Shown piece after piece: positions 31,865 to 40,546 of a stretch of 64,000 nt of DNA. Below the pieces are notes generated by a model, which was not told where the DNA came from, made no database searches, and worked only from the letters and a program-made list of their open reading frames with translations. Numbering within the stretch: the first letter of the stretch is position 1; the number at the start of each line of letters is the position of its first letter. Source of the DNA: JAHEDH01 sp963745865 (GTDB lineage Bacteria; Actinomycetota; Acidimicrobiia; Spongiisociales; ZC4RG35). Location of the stretch: contig CAVUYZ010000003.1 in the NCBI GenBank assembly GCA_963745865.1, forward strand, positions 681,933 through 745,932, given 5' to 3'. The position numbers and the translations under genes are program-made.

Positions 31865-33464
31865 TCACGTGCTCTTTGCCAGATCGAGCAGCTCGGCAGC
31901 CGCCTGTTGGGTGAGGTCGGAGTCAGGCGTGCCCGAGAGCATTCGAGAGAGTTCTGCAACCCGCGCCTCGCCGTCGACGGAGATCACTTCGGCCCGGTCC
32001 TCTGCTCGGACCACGACGATGTGACCGGTGGCGAAGGCTGCCACCTGGGGCAGATGCGTCACGCACAGCACCTGACGGCCCTGTGCCAGCGACGAGAGCT
32101 TCCGACCGACCTCGATCGCGGTGGAACCGCCGACACCCGAGTCGATCTCGTCGAAGACCAGTGAGTCTGCATCTCCGGCGCCGCCTGCCAGCCGCAGTGC
32201 CAGGATCAGTCGGCTGAGCTCTCCGCCGGAAGCGATCTTCGACAGATCCCCGGCAGCCAGCCGTCGATCCGATGCGAACCGCAGGCTGACCCGGTCGATG
32301 CCGGAGCCGGTCGGCTCCGAACGGGTGAAGCTCACTTCGAGCAGCGGATCCTTGAATCCGAGATCTCGCAGGTGCTCGAGCGCGTCGGTCTCGAGCCGCG
32401 TCGCTGCGGCCCGTCGCTGCATCCGATAGCGCTTCGGACACCTCCAGCATCTCTGCACGGACCCGGTCGAGATCGTCGGCGAGTCGATCGGCCGAATCGA
32501 GGAGCGAGGTGAGCTCTGCGGACCGCTGGCTGGCTGTGGCGCCGTAGGCGAGCACATCGTCCAGCGTCGAGCCGTACTTCCGTCGAAGGTCTCCGAGGAC
32601 CTGCGAGCGCTCTTCGGCCTCTGCCAGGGTGGCCGGATCGCTGTCGAGTCCGTCGATCAATCCGCCGACGTCGAGGGCCAGATCGCCGAGTTCCTGTTCG
32701 AACGACGACAGCGACGTGTCGACACGCCCGAGGGACGGATCGAGCCGCCCGGCTCTCCTGGCCGCCTGGATCGCATCGCCGATCGAGTCACGTGCCGCAT
32801 CGACCCCGTCGGACACAGCGGAGAGGAACTCAGCCAGTTCGGTGGCGTTGCGGAGCCGGGCGAGCTGGATATCGAGTGCCGCGTCATCGCCCGACTCGAA
32901 CCCGCTGGACTCGATCTCACGGGACTCGTGATCGGCGAGATCCCGCTCGCGTTCGAGTGCCCTCCGATCTCCACCCAGCTGAGCCTGACGGTCGAGAATC
33001 GCCCGATATTCGCTCCAGAGCTCGCGATAGCGGGCCAGTGCCGAGCGTCCGGCGTCGTCGAGATTGGCGTCGACCAGTTTGCGGGCTTCGGCGGGACGGG
33101 TCAGCGACAGCTGATCGTGCTGTCCGACGATTTCGACCAGACCGTTGGTCGCCTCGTCGAGTGCCGCCGCCGAGGCGATCGACCCGTCGAGATACGCACG
33201 GCTCCTGCCGTCGCGCGGCATTCTCCGGGACGCCACGACCTCGGTTCCGTCGGCCGTGACGAAGCGCCCGTCGACGCGGGCCTCGTCGCCGTGTGGACCG
33301 ACCAGGTCCGAGTCGGTCGCCGATCCGAGCAGCATGCGGAGGGCACCGAGGAGCAGCGTCTTGCCGGTGCCGGTCTCACCGGTGATGACCGTCAGCCCTG
33401 GTCCCGGCTCGAGATGAGCATGTTCGATCAAGCCGAGATTCCGGACGATCAGCTCGTCGATCAC
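31865..33464 (-). CDS. recN: DNA repair ATPase RecN, frameshifted
   Basis: SMC-like protein for double-strand-break repair. N-terminal Walker A GLTVITGETGTGKTLLLGAL, the QHDQLSL Q-loop region, long coiled-coil arms (residues about 150-350), then the ABC signature ASGGELSRLILALRL and Walker B SLVFDEIDSGVGG with VTHLPQVAAFA. A frame change near 32420 interrupts the second arm. The ATG overlaps the nadK stop; tlyA-nadK-recN is a conserved actinobacterial trio. Confidence 0.94.
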
Positions 33465-34273
33465 GGCTCGAGTCTGAACTTCCTGCTCACACGGGTGGCA
33501 AAGCCCTCGCCACCCATTCTGATGAACCTGGCGGGTCGCTCGGCGGGTCCGATGGACACCGACTCGCCTTCTTCCATCGTCCCGATCTCTCGTCCGTCGA
33601 CGCTCACCCGAACGGGCCGGTCGTCGATGACGGTGATCTCGATGTGCGTGTCGGGCGGCATCACCAGCGACCGTCCGAACAGCGAGTGCGGGGCGACCGG
33701 CGTCACCTGGAGGGTGTGGACACTGGGATCGATGAGCGGACCCCCTGCACTGAACCCGTATGCGGTTGATCCCGTCGACGTGGACACAACGATGCCATCC
33801 GCCCGGTAACTGAGGAAGCGCTCTCCGTCCACCTCGACGTCGAGGACGACGAGTCGCTGGCTGTCGATCTTCTCGACGACCACGTCGTTGACTCCGGCGG
33901 CGACCACGCCGCCAAGCCGCGCCTCGATGGTGTTGCGTTCCTCGATCGTGTAGTCGCCGGTGTCGAGCGCCCGGATCACTTCTGGGAGCTCGTCGGGTTC
34001 TGCCTCGGCCAGGAAGCCGAGCGTGCCGAGGTTCACACCCAGCACCGGGACGCCGGTTGGAAGGGCCCGCCGGGCGGCGTCGAGCACCGTCCCGTCACCG
34101 CCGATGGCGACCACGGCATCGAGGTTGGCATTGGCCCAATCGTTGGGTGTCGGCTCGGTGTCCTGGTCGAGGACCAGGAACTCGCATCCGATCTCCCGGG
34201 CAGCGTCGACGAAGCGGGCCTCGAACTCCACCGCCTCTGAGCGGTCGCGATTGACGATGATCCCCAACTTCAT
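33461..34273 (-). CDS. nadK: NAD kinase
   Basis: Phosphorylates NAD to NADP. GGDGTVLDAARRA is the conserved diphosphate-binding motif, VNDVVVEK corresponds to the NE/D motif, and STSTGSTAYGFSAGGP with VAPHSLFGRSLV completes the active site. 270 residues. Translationally coupled to tlyA upstream and recN downstream by ATGA overlaps on both sides. Confidence 0.97.
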   Translation of the reverse strand: MKLGIIVNRDRSEAVEFEARFVDAAREIGCEFLVLDQDTEPTPNDWANANLDAVVAIGGDGTVLDAARRALPTGVPVLGVNLGTLGFLAEAEPDELPEVIRALDTGDYTIEERNTIEARLGGVVAAGVNDVVVEKIDSQRLVVLDVEVDGERFLSYRADGIVVSTSTGSTAYGFSAGGPLIDPSVHTLQVTPVAPHSLFGRSLVMPPDTHIEITVIDDRPVRVSVDGREIGTMEEGESVSIGPAERPARFIRMGGEGFATRVSRKFRLEP

Positions 34274-35061
34274 GTGGCGTCCTCCTCGTCGGGAATCGAC
34301 ACCGGTAGCTCGAGTTCGGTTGCGGGCGGCTGCCCGGCCCGTGCCCAGACGAAGAACTCGCGATTCCCCTTGGCGCCGGTGATCGGTGAATCACACACCG
34401 CCAGGACGCCGAGGTCGTGCTCTGCGAGACAGGCTACGACCTTCTCGAGCGAGGCAACATGGAGCGCGGGATCCTTGACGATTCCACCGCGACCGACCTG
34501 GCCCTTGCCCACTTCGAATTGTGGTTTGACCAAGAGCACCAGATCTGCCCCTTCTTCTGCGAGATCGGAGAACGCCGGCGCTACTGCGCACAGCGAGATG
34601 AACGATAGGTCGGCGACGATGAGATCGAACGTGCCGAGGTCTGAGGATGACGACAGCCGAATGTTGGTGCGATCTCTGACGTCGACCCTCGGGTCGGATG
34701 AGATCCGGTCGTCGAGTTGGCCGTAGCCGACGTCCACGGCCATCACCGAGACGACCCCCTCCTGGAGTAGATGATCGGTGAACCCGCCGGTGGAGGCACC
34801 GGCGTCGAGCGCTCGACGGCCGGCGACGTCGAGCCCGAACGTCGCCAACGCCCCTTCGAGCTTGCGGCCCCCTCGCCCGACGTGACGTGGGCCCTCTCCC
34901 ACGAGTTCGATCGGCGTGGACGGCTCGACCATCGTGGCCGGCTTGGGGGTGGGAATGCCCTTCACCACCACCGCGCCACCGTCGATCATCTCGACGGCTT
35001 TGTTCCTGCTCGGCGCGATCGAGCGGCGCACCAACTCGGTGTCGAGTCGGCGACGGGTCAG
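34270..35061 (-). CDS. tlyA: TlyA rRNA 2'-O-methyltransferase; probable CTG start
   Basis: S4 domain plus FtsJ-like methyltransferase modifying 16S/23S rRNA and associated with capreomycin sensitivity. Core motifs: LDAGASTGGFTDHLLQEG (SAM), VIVADLSFIS-like DLSFISLCAVAPAF and VLLVKPQFEVGKGQVGRGG. The expected N-terminus (TRRRLDTELVRRSIAPSR, matching the MARRARVDAELVRR start of the mycobacterial protein) is open but begins with CTG at 35061, which overlaps the stop of the small upstream ORF (CTGA) and has AGGA 6 nt upstream. The first ordinary start, a TTG at 35034, would remove the first S4 residues. Confidence 0.93.
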   Translation of the reverse strand: MTRRRLDTELVRRSIAPSRNKAVEMIDGGAVVVKGIPTPKPATMVEPSTPIELVGEGPRHVGRGGRKLEGALATFGLDVAGRRALDAGASTGGFTDHLLQEGVVSVMAVDVGYGQLDDRISSDPRVDVRDRTNIRLSSSSDLGTFDLIVADLSFISLCAVAPAFSDLAEEGADLVLLVKPQFEVGKGQVGRGGIVKDPALHVASLEKVVACLAEHDLGVLAVCDSPITGAKGNREFFVWARAGQPPATELELPVSIPDEEDAT

Positions 35062-35240
35062 AGTCGTTCCTGCGCGCTGTCGAGCGCCGAGTTGAGCAGC
35101 GAGGTGATCTGAGCCAACGGCTCGACGGCTGCTGCCGCATCGATCTCGGCGACCTGGGCGAGAAGCGCATCGACGTCGGCGATCACGGTCCGCGGGTCGG
35201 GCTGTGTTTCCTGAATGTCGGGTGATTGGTCGGTGGTCAT
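35058..35240 (-). CDS. Small conserved-position protein upstream of tlyA
   Basis: 60 residues, acidic and helical (ADVDALLAQVAEIDAAAAVEPLAQITSLL), with no recognised domain. A similarly small ORF (Rv1693) precedes tlyA in M. tuberculosis, which supports a real gene. Its stop overlaps the proposed CTG start of tlyA, so it may serve as translational leader. It is divergent from the rhomboid gene, with 38 bases between starts. Confidence 0.7.
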   Translation of the reverse strand: MTTDQSPDIQETQPDPRTVIADVDALLAQVAEIDAAAAVEPLAQITSLLNSALDSAQERL

Positions 35241-35278
35241 GGCACCATTATCGCCCGAACCTGCGACAGGAATGGATC

Positions 35279-36010
35279 ATGTTCCCCATTCGGGACGACA
35301 ACCCGACGCGCCATCGCCCGCTGCTGACGCTGCTGGTCATCGCCGCGAGCGTTGGAGTGTTCTTTCTGATCCAGCCGGTCCCCCAGCAGGAATCGGCCGA
35401 GTTTCTCTACGCCAATGCGGCGGTGGCGTGCGAGATCGTCAGCGGAGAGCCCCTCTCTCTCGACGAGATCCGGACGGGTCGGTGCGGCGAGGGAGCCCCC
35501 ATCGAGGCGTTTCCGAACAAGAGCATCGCTGCTTCAGTGTTCACATCGATCTTCCTCCACGCGGGCATCGGGCATCTGTTTGCCAACATGTGGTCGTTGT
35601 GGATCTTCGGAAACAACATCGAGGATCGTCTGCGGGGGTTGCGCTTTCTTGGCTTCTATCTCGGCAGTGGTCTGGTGGCAACCGGCGTGTTCGTCGCCAT
35701 GAACCCTGGCGCAACTGTCCCGCTGATCGGCGCATCCGGGGCGATCGCCGGCGTCATGGGGGCCTATCTCGTGCTGTTCCCTCGGGCGCGGCTCACGACG
35801 ATCATCCCCCCGTTCTTCTTCTTGCCCTTCCGGGTGCCGGCGATGGTCTTCTTGCTGTTCTGGTTCGGATACCAGTTCCTGATCTCGTCGAGCGGGGGCC
35901 AGGTCGCCTGGGAGGCTCATGTGGGTGGCTTCATCGCCGGAGCCGCCTACGCGTTGTTGTTCAGGAAGTCCTTGAGAGGACGAGCTCCGCGAGGGCGGGC
36001 ATTCGGGTGA
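35279..36010 (+). CDS. Rhomboid-family intramembrane serine protease
   Basis: 243 residues with six or more hydrophobic segments. Family hallmarks: HLFANMW (HxxxN oxyanion region, about 99-105), the GASG motif with nucleophile Ser153, and catalytic His214 in WEAHVGGFIAGA. The ATG at 35279 begins MFPIRDDNPTRHRP, the usual rhomboid N-terminal motif; an in-frame upstream extension lacks family features. Its 3' end overlaps the convergent HAD gene by 50 bases. Substrate unknown. Confidence 0.92.
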   Translation: MFPIRDDNPTRHRPLLTLLVIAASVGVFFLIQPVPQQESAEFLYANAAVACEIVSGEPLSLDEIRTGRCGEGAPIEAFPNKSIAASVFTSIFLHAGIGHLFANMWSLWIFGNNIEDRLRGLRFLGFYLGSGLVATGVFVAMNPGATVPLIGASGAIAGVMGAYLVLFPRARLTTIIPPFFFLPFRVPAMVFLLFWFGYQFLISSSGGQVAWEAHVGGFIAGAAYALLFRKSLRGRAPRGRAFG

Positions 36011-36743
36011 TGTCGCTGATGACGTGATCGGGTGCCGGTGTCACGACCGCTCCCGGGGCGGTCACGCCACTCTCGACCAGGACCGAGATCCAGCCCTCGG
36101 CTCTCGCCATCGCCAGATCGGTCTCCGGCCTGTCTCCCACCATGAAGACGGCGTGACCGGTTGTCATCTCACGGATCAGCGTGCGCATGGTCGCCTCTGG
36201 CTTCCCGGCCACCTCGGGCTCGACCCCGGCGGCAGCAGCGATGGCTGCCACGATCGCACCCGCTCCCGGCTTGAGGCCGCTCGGACTCGGGTAGGTCTCG
36301 TCGGTGTTGGTCGCCACGAACCGCGCTCCACTCCGGATCGCCGCAGACGCTCGATCGAGCATGTCGTAATCGAATGCAAAGTCGATGCCGACCACCACGG
36401 CGTCCGCCGGGCCGGCGTCGACGACGGTGGCTCCCGCCCCCTCGACGGCCTCGTGCACGCCCCGCCCGCCGACGACCATCACCCGGCCACCGTCGAGCAG
36501 CCGTCCCGCGGCCATCGCCGACGAGGCGACCTGGTCGATGTGGGTTTCGAACCCGGTGACGCGGGTGATCTTGTTCGCGGACTCCTCCCTGGTGCGCGAC
36601 GAATTGTTGGTACAGAACAACACTTGATGGCCGGCATCGCGCAGCTGCTCGAGGGCCGACCCGGCGCCGGGTATCGGCTCATCGCCGAGGTAGACGACGC
36701 CGTCGAGGTCGCAGACGACCGTGCAGCTCACGCCAGGCGCCAC
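35961..36743 (-). CDS. HAD-IIA sugar/glycerol-phosphatase-like hydrolase
   Basis: 260 residues. Motif I is VVCDLDGVVYLGD (nucleophile Asp and acid/base Asp), motif II FCTNNSSRTR, motif III Lys in GKPEATM, motif IV FMVGDRPETDLAMARAEG. The C2-type cap and GxxYxGD pattern match the HAD-IIA (NagD/phosphoglycolate or glycerol-3-phosphate phosphatase) group, as Rv1692 does in the equivalent mycobacterial position. It overlaps the M20 gene upstream by 16 bases and the rhomboid gene convergently by 50. Confidence 0.9.
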   Translation of the reverse strand: MAPGVSCTVVCDLDGVVYLGDEPIPGAGSALEQLRDAGHQVLFCTNNSSRTREESANKITRVTGFETHIDQVASSAMAAGRLLDGGRVMVVGGRGVHEAVEGAGATVVDAGPADAVVVGIDFAFDYDMLDRASAAIRSGARFVATNTDETYPSPSGLKPGAGAIVAAIAAAAGVEPEVAGKPEATMRTLIREMTTGHAVFMVGDRPETDLAMARAEGWISVLVESGVTAPGAVVTPAPDHVISDITRMPALAELVLSRTS

Positions 36744-38053
36744 CGATCGAGGATGTCTGACAGCAGACGCGTGGTCTTTTCGACCGATTCGATCGACACA
36801 CGCTCGTCATTGCCGTGGAACATCGAGAGGAAGTCGGGAAACGAGACGCGGGTGTCGAACAAGCCGACGCCGTACGCGACGGTGCCCCTGGCCCGGAAGA
36901 ACCTGGCATCGGTGCTGGCCGGCATCATGGTCGGGATGACCGACCGCGATCCGGTCTCGGCCTCGATCGCATCCACGATCACGTCCCACAGCGACCCGTT
37001 CGGGTCCGAGGCGGCCGACTCGAAATCGGCGGTCGGCTCGAGCGTCAGTCGATCCGCATACCGGCCCATGGCTTTCGTCAGGAACTCGTCGACGTCACGC
37101 CGATCCTGGCCGGGCACTGCTCTGAGGTCGATCTGGGCCATGGCGGTGTCGGGGATCATGTTCGCCTTCACACCGCCGTCGATCACATTCGGTGAGACGG
37201 TGAGATGGGTGCAGGCGTGGATGTAGGTCGCCAGACGCGGATCGGTGGCGTTGATCCGATCGATGGCGTCGTCGATCCGGTCGGGGTCAACGAGGTCGCG
37301 GGCGAGATCGTCGTCCAGTCCGAGCCCTTCCACGAACTGTGTCCAGACGTCGGTGATCGCCACCGGAGACGGGGTGTTCAGGAGGGATGCGAGCCCACCG
37401 ATGAGGGGCGCCAGCGCGTTGTCGGAGCCGTATGGGGTGCTGCCGTGGCCCGGCGTCCCGTGTGAACGGACGTGGGTCCAGAAGGGGCCCTTCTCCCCCA
37501 CCGAGACCGGGTAGGTCACGCCCCCACCGAGGGTGATGGGTGGATAGGCGATCTCGGTGAGCAGGTTGTCGACGGCGACGTCGTCCCAGTGGTTGGTTGT
37601 GAGATAGTTGGCGCCGTTCGTCCCCGATGCCTCCTCGTCGGCCACCGCCAGGAAGAGGAAGTCTCCGCGGAGTGGCGGTGCCTCGCCGGTGATGATCGGC
37701 CTGGCGACCACGGCCATGGCCGCGGTCAGGTTCAACATGTCGATCGCACCGCGACCCCAGACGAACCCGTCGTCGATCTCGGCACCGAAGGGATCCTTCG
37801 ACCAGCCGCTTTCGTTGACGGGGACCACGTCGGTGTGTCCCATCAACATGAGGGATGGTGCGCCCGGCTCTGATCCTGGCACCCGATACAGGACCGACTG
37901 GCGGCCGGGGAGCGGCTCGTAGATGGTTCCCTCTCGTCCGATGAACGCCTGGATCGATTGGACCGATCGGTGTTCGTTGCCTGCGGCAGGGGTGCCGTCG
38001 TTGACGCATGCGTTGCGGATCAGGGTCTGGAGGAGCGCGATGACGTCACTCAT
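36728..38053 (-). CDS. M20-family metallopeptidase
   Basis: 441 residues of a dizinc peptidase/deacylase. Metal ligands and catalytic residues appear in order: LMGHTDVVPV, WGRGAIDMLN (bridging Asp), VADEEASGTNGA (catalytic Glu pair) and a C-terminal FHGNDER. The dimerisation/lid domain lies around residues 195-330. The layout is close to ArgE/DapE/CPG2 relatives; exact substrate unknown. No signal peptide, so cytoplasmic. Confidence 0.9.
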   Translation of the reverse strand: MSDVIALLQTLIRNACVNDGTPAAGNEHRSVQSIQAFIGREGTIYEPLPGRQSVLYRVPGSEPGAPSLMLMGHTDVVPVNESGWSKDPFGAEIDDGFVWGRGAIDMLNLTAAMAVVARPIITGEAPPLRGDFLFLAVADEEASGTNGANYLTTNHWDDVAVDNLLTEIAYPPITLGGGVTYPVSVGEKGPFWTHVRSHGTPGHGSTPYGSDNALAPLIGGLASLLNTPSPVAITDVWTQFVEGLGLDDDLARDLVDPDRIDDAIDRINATDPRLATYIHACTHLTVSPNVIDGGVKANMIPDTAMAQIDLRAVPGQDRRDVDEFLTKAMGRYADRLTLEPTADFESAASDPNGSLWDVIVDAIEAETGSRSVIPTMMPASTDARFFRARGTVAYGVGLFDTRVSFPDFLSMFHGNDERVSIESVEKTTRLLSDILDRWRLA

Positions 38054-38097
38054 GCTGACTGCCGTGCGCGGGGTGGGGTCGGTTCATGGCGGAGACG

Positions 38098-38547
38098 CTA
38101 CGGGCTGATGGCGCCGGTCGTGGGATCTCGATCCTCGATCAGTGCTGTGAGCGGCTCGATCAAGGCGTCCATCTGCGGGATCAGGGGAAGCTTCCGCATG
38201 TCGTCGAGGGTGAACCATCGGGCATCGGCGGCGTCGTCGCCGGCCTGCAGGTCTCCCCCGATGGGGCGTGCAACGAAATCGACGAGCGTGAAGTGCCAGC
38301 CGGGGTCGGCGCCGGGCTCGATCGCTTCTCCGATCCAGATCGGGGATCCCAGCTCGATCTCCAAACCGGTCTCTTCGAGGACTTCTCGGTGAGCCGCCTG
38401 GACGCGTGTCTCGCCGTATTCGATCTTGCCCCCCGGCACGCCCCACAGCCCCGAGAACGGACCGCCGCGCTTTTGAACGAGCAGGACCTCCCGATCCGAC
38501 ACGATGGCGATGCCGACGCCGGGAACGGGACGCCGATCACTGCCCAT
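38098..38547 (-). CDS. MutT-type Nudix hydrolase
   Basis: 149 residues from ATG 38547. The Nudix box GGKIEYGETRVQAAHREVLEETG fits GX5EX7REUXEEXG, preceded by LLVQKRGGPFSGLWGVPG typical of the MutT/Nudix nucleotide hydrolases. The C-terminal DARWFTLDDMRKLP is usual for the family. It follows the GNAT gene with overlapping reading frames and lies 44 bases upstream of the M20 gene. Confidence 0.9.
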   Translation of the reverse strand: MGSDRRPVPGVGIAIVSDREVLLVQKRGGPFSGLWGVPGGKIEYGETRVQAAHREVLEETGLEIELGSPIWIGEAIEPGADPGWHFTLVDFVARPIGGDLQAGDDAADARWFTLDDMRKLPLIPQMDALIEPLTALIEDRDPTTGAISP

Positions 38548-39034
38548 CGTTGTGCATGATGATCTTCCGGGCCGAGAACCCGCCGGATTCGAAGAAGTTC
38601 TTGACGAGACGGTGCCCGGGAAGCACATGAGCGTCGAACCGTTTGACGCCGCGGGCCGTCAGTTGGCTCATCAGCTCATCGCGCATCTGCTCGCCGATCG
38701 AGATCTCTCTGGCTTCCTGCTCGACGAACACGAACCGAATCGAGCCGATCTTCTCGTCTCCTCCCTGGGGAAGGAGCCCCTCGAGTCGACCGATGATGAA
38801 ACCCAGCGGCACATCTTCCAACACACCGAGAATCACGACGCTGTCCGGGTCATCGAGCTCGGCGGTGAAGGATGCTTCGATGGGCTCGGCGAGGGCGTCG
38901 GCAATCGGCCACATCTCCTCGAGCTCGATCATCTCGGCTTCGAGCTTTCGGTAGAGGCCGACCAGTGCCGGAACATCGGCTTGGGTCGCATGTCGGACAT
39001 CGATTCGCGGTGCGGTCGAGACTTCGGTCGTCAT
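38537..39034 (-). CDS. GNAT-family N-acetyltransferase
   Basis: 165 residues starting IDVRHATQADVPALVGLYRKL, the usual beta1-alpha1 of GNATs. The central GFIIGRLEGLLP and FVFVEQEAREISIGEQMRDEL (motif A; the Q/RxxGxG/A signature is degenerate) and FDAHVLPGHRLVKNFFESGGF (motif B) support acetyl-CoA binding. Substrate unknown. Adjacent to MutT in an accessory-looking run. Confidence 0.88.
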   Translation of the reverse strand: MTTEVSTAPRIDVRHATQADVPALVGLYRKLEAEMIELEEMWPIADALAEPIEASFTAELDDPDSVVILGVLEDVPLGFIIGRLEGLLPQGGDEKIGSIRFVFVEQEAREISIGEQMRDELMSQLTARGVKRFDAHVLPGHRLVKNFFESGGFSARKIIMHNDGQ

Positions 39035-39276
39035 GGCCCTTCGACGTTAGCCCTGGGTTCAGACGAGCCGTATTCGATCGAGATCCGACGTGGCGAACCC
39101 GAGGTCACGACCCAGGGCCGGCATCCGCCGTGAGCGCTGCAGCGCCGAGCGTGAGCGGCTCAGGTCCACCCATGGCCCGGGCACCCGAGCCGAGCGTCAC
39201 GAACGATGTCAGCAGCGCGTCGGTGACCATGGCTTTGTCCGAGCAGGCGAATCGAGGATCTCGAGGGGACGGGCGG
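39035..39276. other. Intergenic region without a confident gene
   Basis: 242 bases between GNAT and the mannosyltransferase. The only candidate is a 41-codon minus-strand frame at 39105-39230 (begins MVTDALLTSFVTLG), with no ribosome site and no recognised similarity. It may be the remnant of a larger gene. I see no hairpin, tRNA or repeat. Confidence 0.4.
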
Positions 39277-40008
39277 TTACGAGGGGCCAGACCTGCGACC
39301 CAGCATCCGTCCCACTCCCCACCGCGTCACCAGTCCCATGGCTTCAGCGACGATCCGCCCGTTCATCTTGGAGTGACCTCGCGTGCGGTCCCGAAAGACG
39401 ATCGGGACCTCGGTGATGTCCAATCCCGCCCGTTGGGCCCTCCACGCCATCTCGACCTGGAACCCGTATCCGGACGCCTCGGTATCACGGAAGTCCAACC
39501 TGGCGAGCGGCACGGCTCGCCAGGCACGGAAGCCGGCAGTGGCGTCGCGCACGTGCAGTCCCAGCATCCGGCCCGCATAGAAATTGCCGCCCCGCGAAAT
39601 CAGGCGTCGAAGCAGCGGCCAATCCGGCATCGAGCCACCGGTGACGTAGCGCGAGCCGATCGCCAGGTCCGCCCCGGCTTCGATGGCGTCCACCAACCGA
39701 GGAATCGACGCTGGATCATGGGAGAAGTCGGCATCCATCTGCACGATGCACACCGAGTCGTTTTCGAGCGCCACCGTGAATGCGTGGGTGTATGCAGGAC
39801 CCAGACCGGCTTTCTCGGGGCGGTGGAGCACCGACATGCGGTCCGATTCGGCGGCGAGGGTGTCGGCCAGTTCACCGGTGCCATCCGGGGAGTTGTCATC
39901 GACGACCATGAGCCGATAGCCGAGGTCGAGCACCGCGGCTGCGATCAGTGGGAGGTTCTCCCGTTCGTTGTACGTCGGGATGACGACCGTTGTCCGGTCA
40001 GTCTGCAC
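39277..40008 (-). CDS. Polyprenol-phosphate mannosyltransferase (Dpm1/Ppm1-like GT2)
   Basis: 243 residues. Family-2 glycosyltransferase motifs: TTVVIPTYNERENLPLI, LMVVDDNSPDGTG, the metal-binding DxD segment VQMDADFSHDP, AIGSRYVTGG and the acceptor-side RGGNFYAGRMLGL. It transfers mannose from GDP-mannose to a polyprenyl phosphate at the membrane face. The C-terminal membrane anchor and acyltransferase fusion seen in mycobacterial Ppm1 are absent. It overlaps the DUF4193 gene by 11 bases. Confidence 0.9.
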   Translation of the reverse strand: MQTDRTTVVIPTYNERENLPLIAAAVLDLGYRLMVVDDNSPDGTGELADTLAAESDRMSVLHRPEKAGLGPAYTHAFTVALENDSVCIVQMDADFSHDPASIPRLVDAIEAGADLAIGSRYVTGGSMPDWPLLRRLISRGGNFYAGRMLGLHVRDATAGFRAWRAVPLARLDFRDTEASGYGFQVEMAWRAQRAGLDITEVPIVFRDRTRGHSKMNGRIVAEAMGLVTRWGVGRMLGRRSGPS

Positions 40009-40435
40009 AGTCTCGGCAGATCATCTTCCGCCGGTTGGCGAGCTGACTGCTTCGCTTGACCAGGAAGCACGACTGGCACACGAACTCGTCAGACTGCTTG
40101 GCAGCGGCTTCGACGTTCATGGTGAGCTCTTCTCGACGGATGGCACGGAGCTCGGCGGCTTCGTCGACGAGCAGCGCCTCAGATGCCTCGTCGTCCATCA
40201 ACTCGAGCTCTTCTGCCTCGAGATCTTCGAGTGCCTCGTCAGCCTCGTCATCGAGTTCTTCGTCCTCTTCGCCCTCGTCATCGACGACGTCGTCTTCGAA
40301 TTCGGGGTCGACCACATCCTCGATCTCCTCATCGATCACATCGAATTCGTCATCGATTTCATCGTCGGCCTCGAAGTCTTCGTCTTCGAGATCGGCCTCA
40401 TCTGGGTCGAGAATGTCGTCGTCGTCAGCAGCCAT
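39998..40435 (-). CDS. DUF4193-family zinc-ribbon protein with long acidic N-terminus
   Basis: The C-terminal third has DEFVCQSCFLVKRSSQLANRRKMICRDCA, the CxxC...CxxC zinc ribbon of the actinobacterial DUF4193 family. The first ~95 residues are more than half Asp and Glu with no lysine, far longer and more acidic than I know for the family, and would be disordered. Function unknown; the acidic tail could mimic nucleic acid. It overlaps the mannosyltransferase gene start, and lies 110 bases downstream of the lipid kinase gene. Confidence 0.85.
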   Translation of the reverse strand: MAADDDDILDPDEADLEDEDFEADDEIDDEFDVIDEEIEDVVDPEFEDDVVDDEGEEDEELDDEADEALEDLEAEELELMDDEASEALLVDEAAELRAIRREELTMNVEAAAKQSDEFVCQSCFLVKRSSQLANRRKMICRDCAD

Positions 40436-40546
40436 TGGTAAACCTCGTCGGGCGTCGGGAGTATACGTACACGCCTCTTGTTCGCAACGTCGTCGGAAAC
40501 GCCGCTCGTGGCCGAGTATTCCCGTTGAGGGTGTTTCCCCAAACCG

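Noticed and set aside
39105..39230. 41-codon minus-strand ORF before the mannosyltransferase end
   Set aside because: No ribosome site, no similarity and no hydrophobic or motif pattern strong enough to call a gene.
40425..40546. C-terminal extension of the lipid kinase towards the DUF4193 gene
   Set aside because: Removing one base near 40570 restores the usual AITLKI ending and a stop at 40547; the extension has no domain-like sequence.
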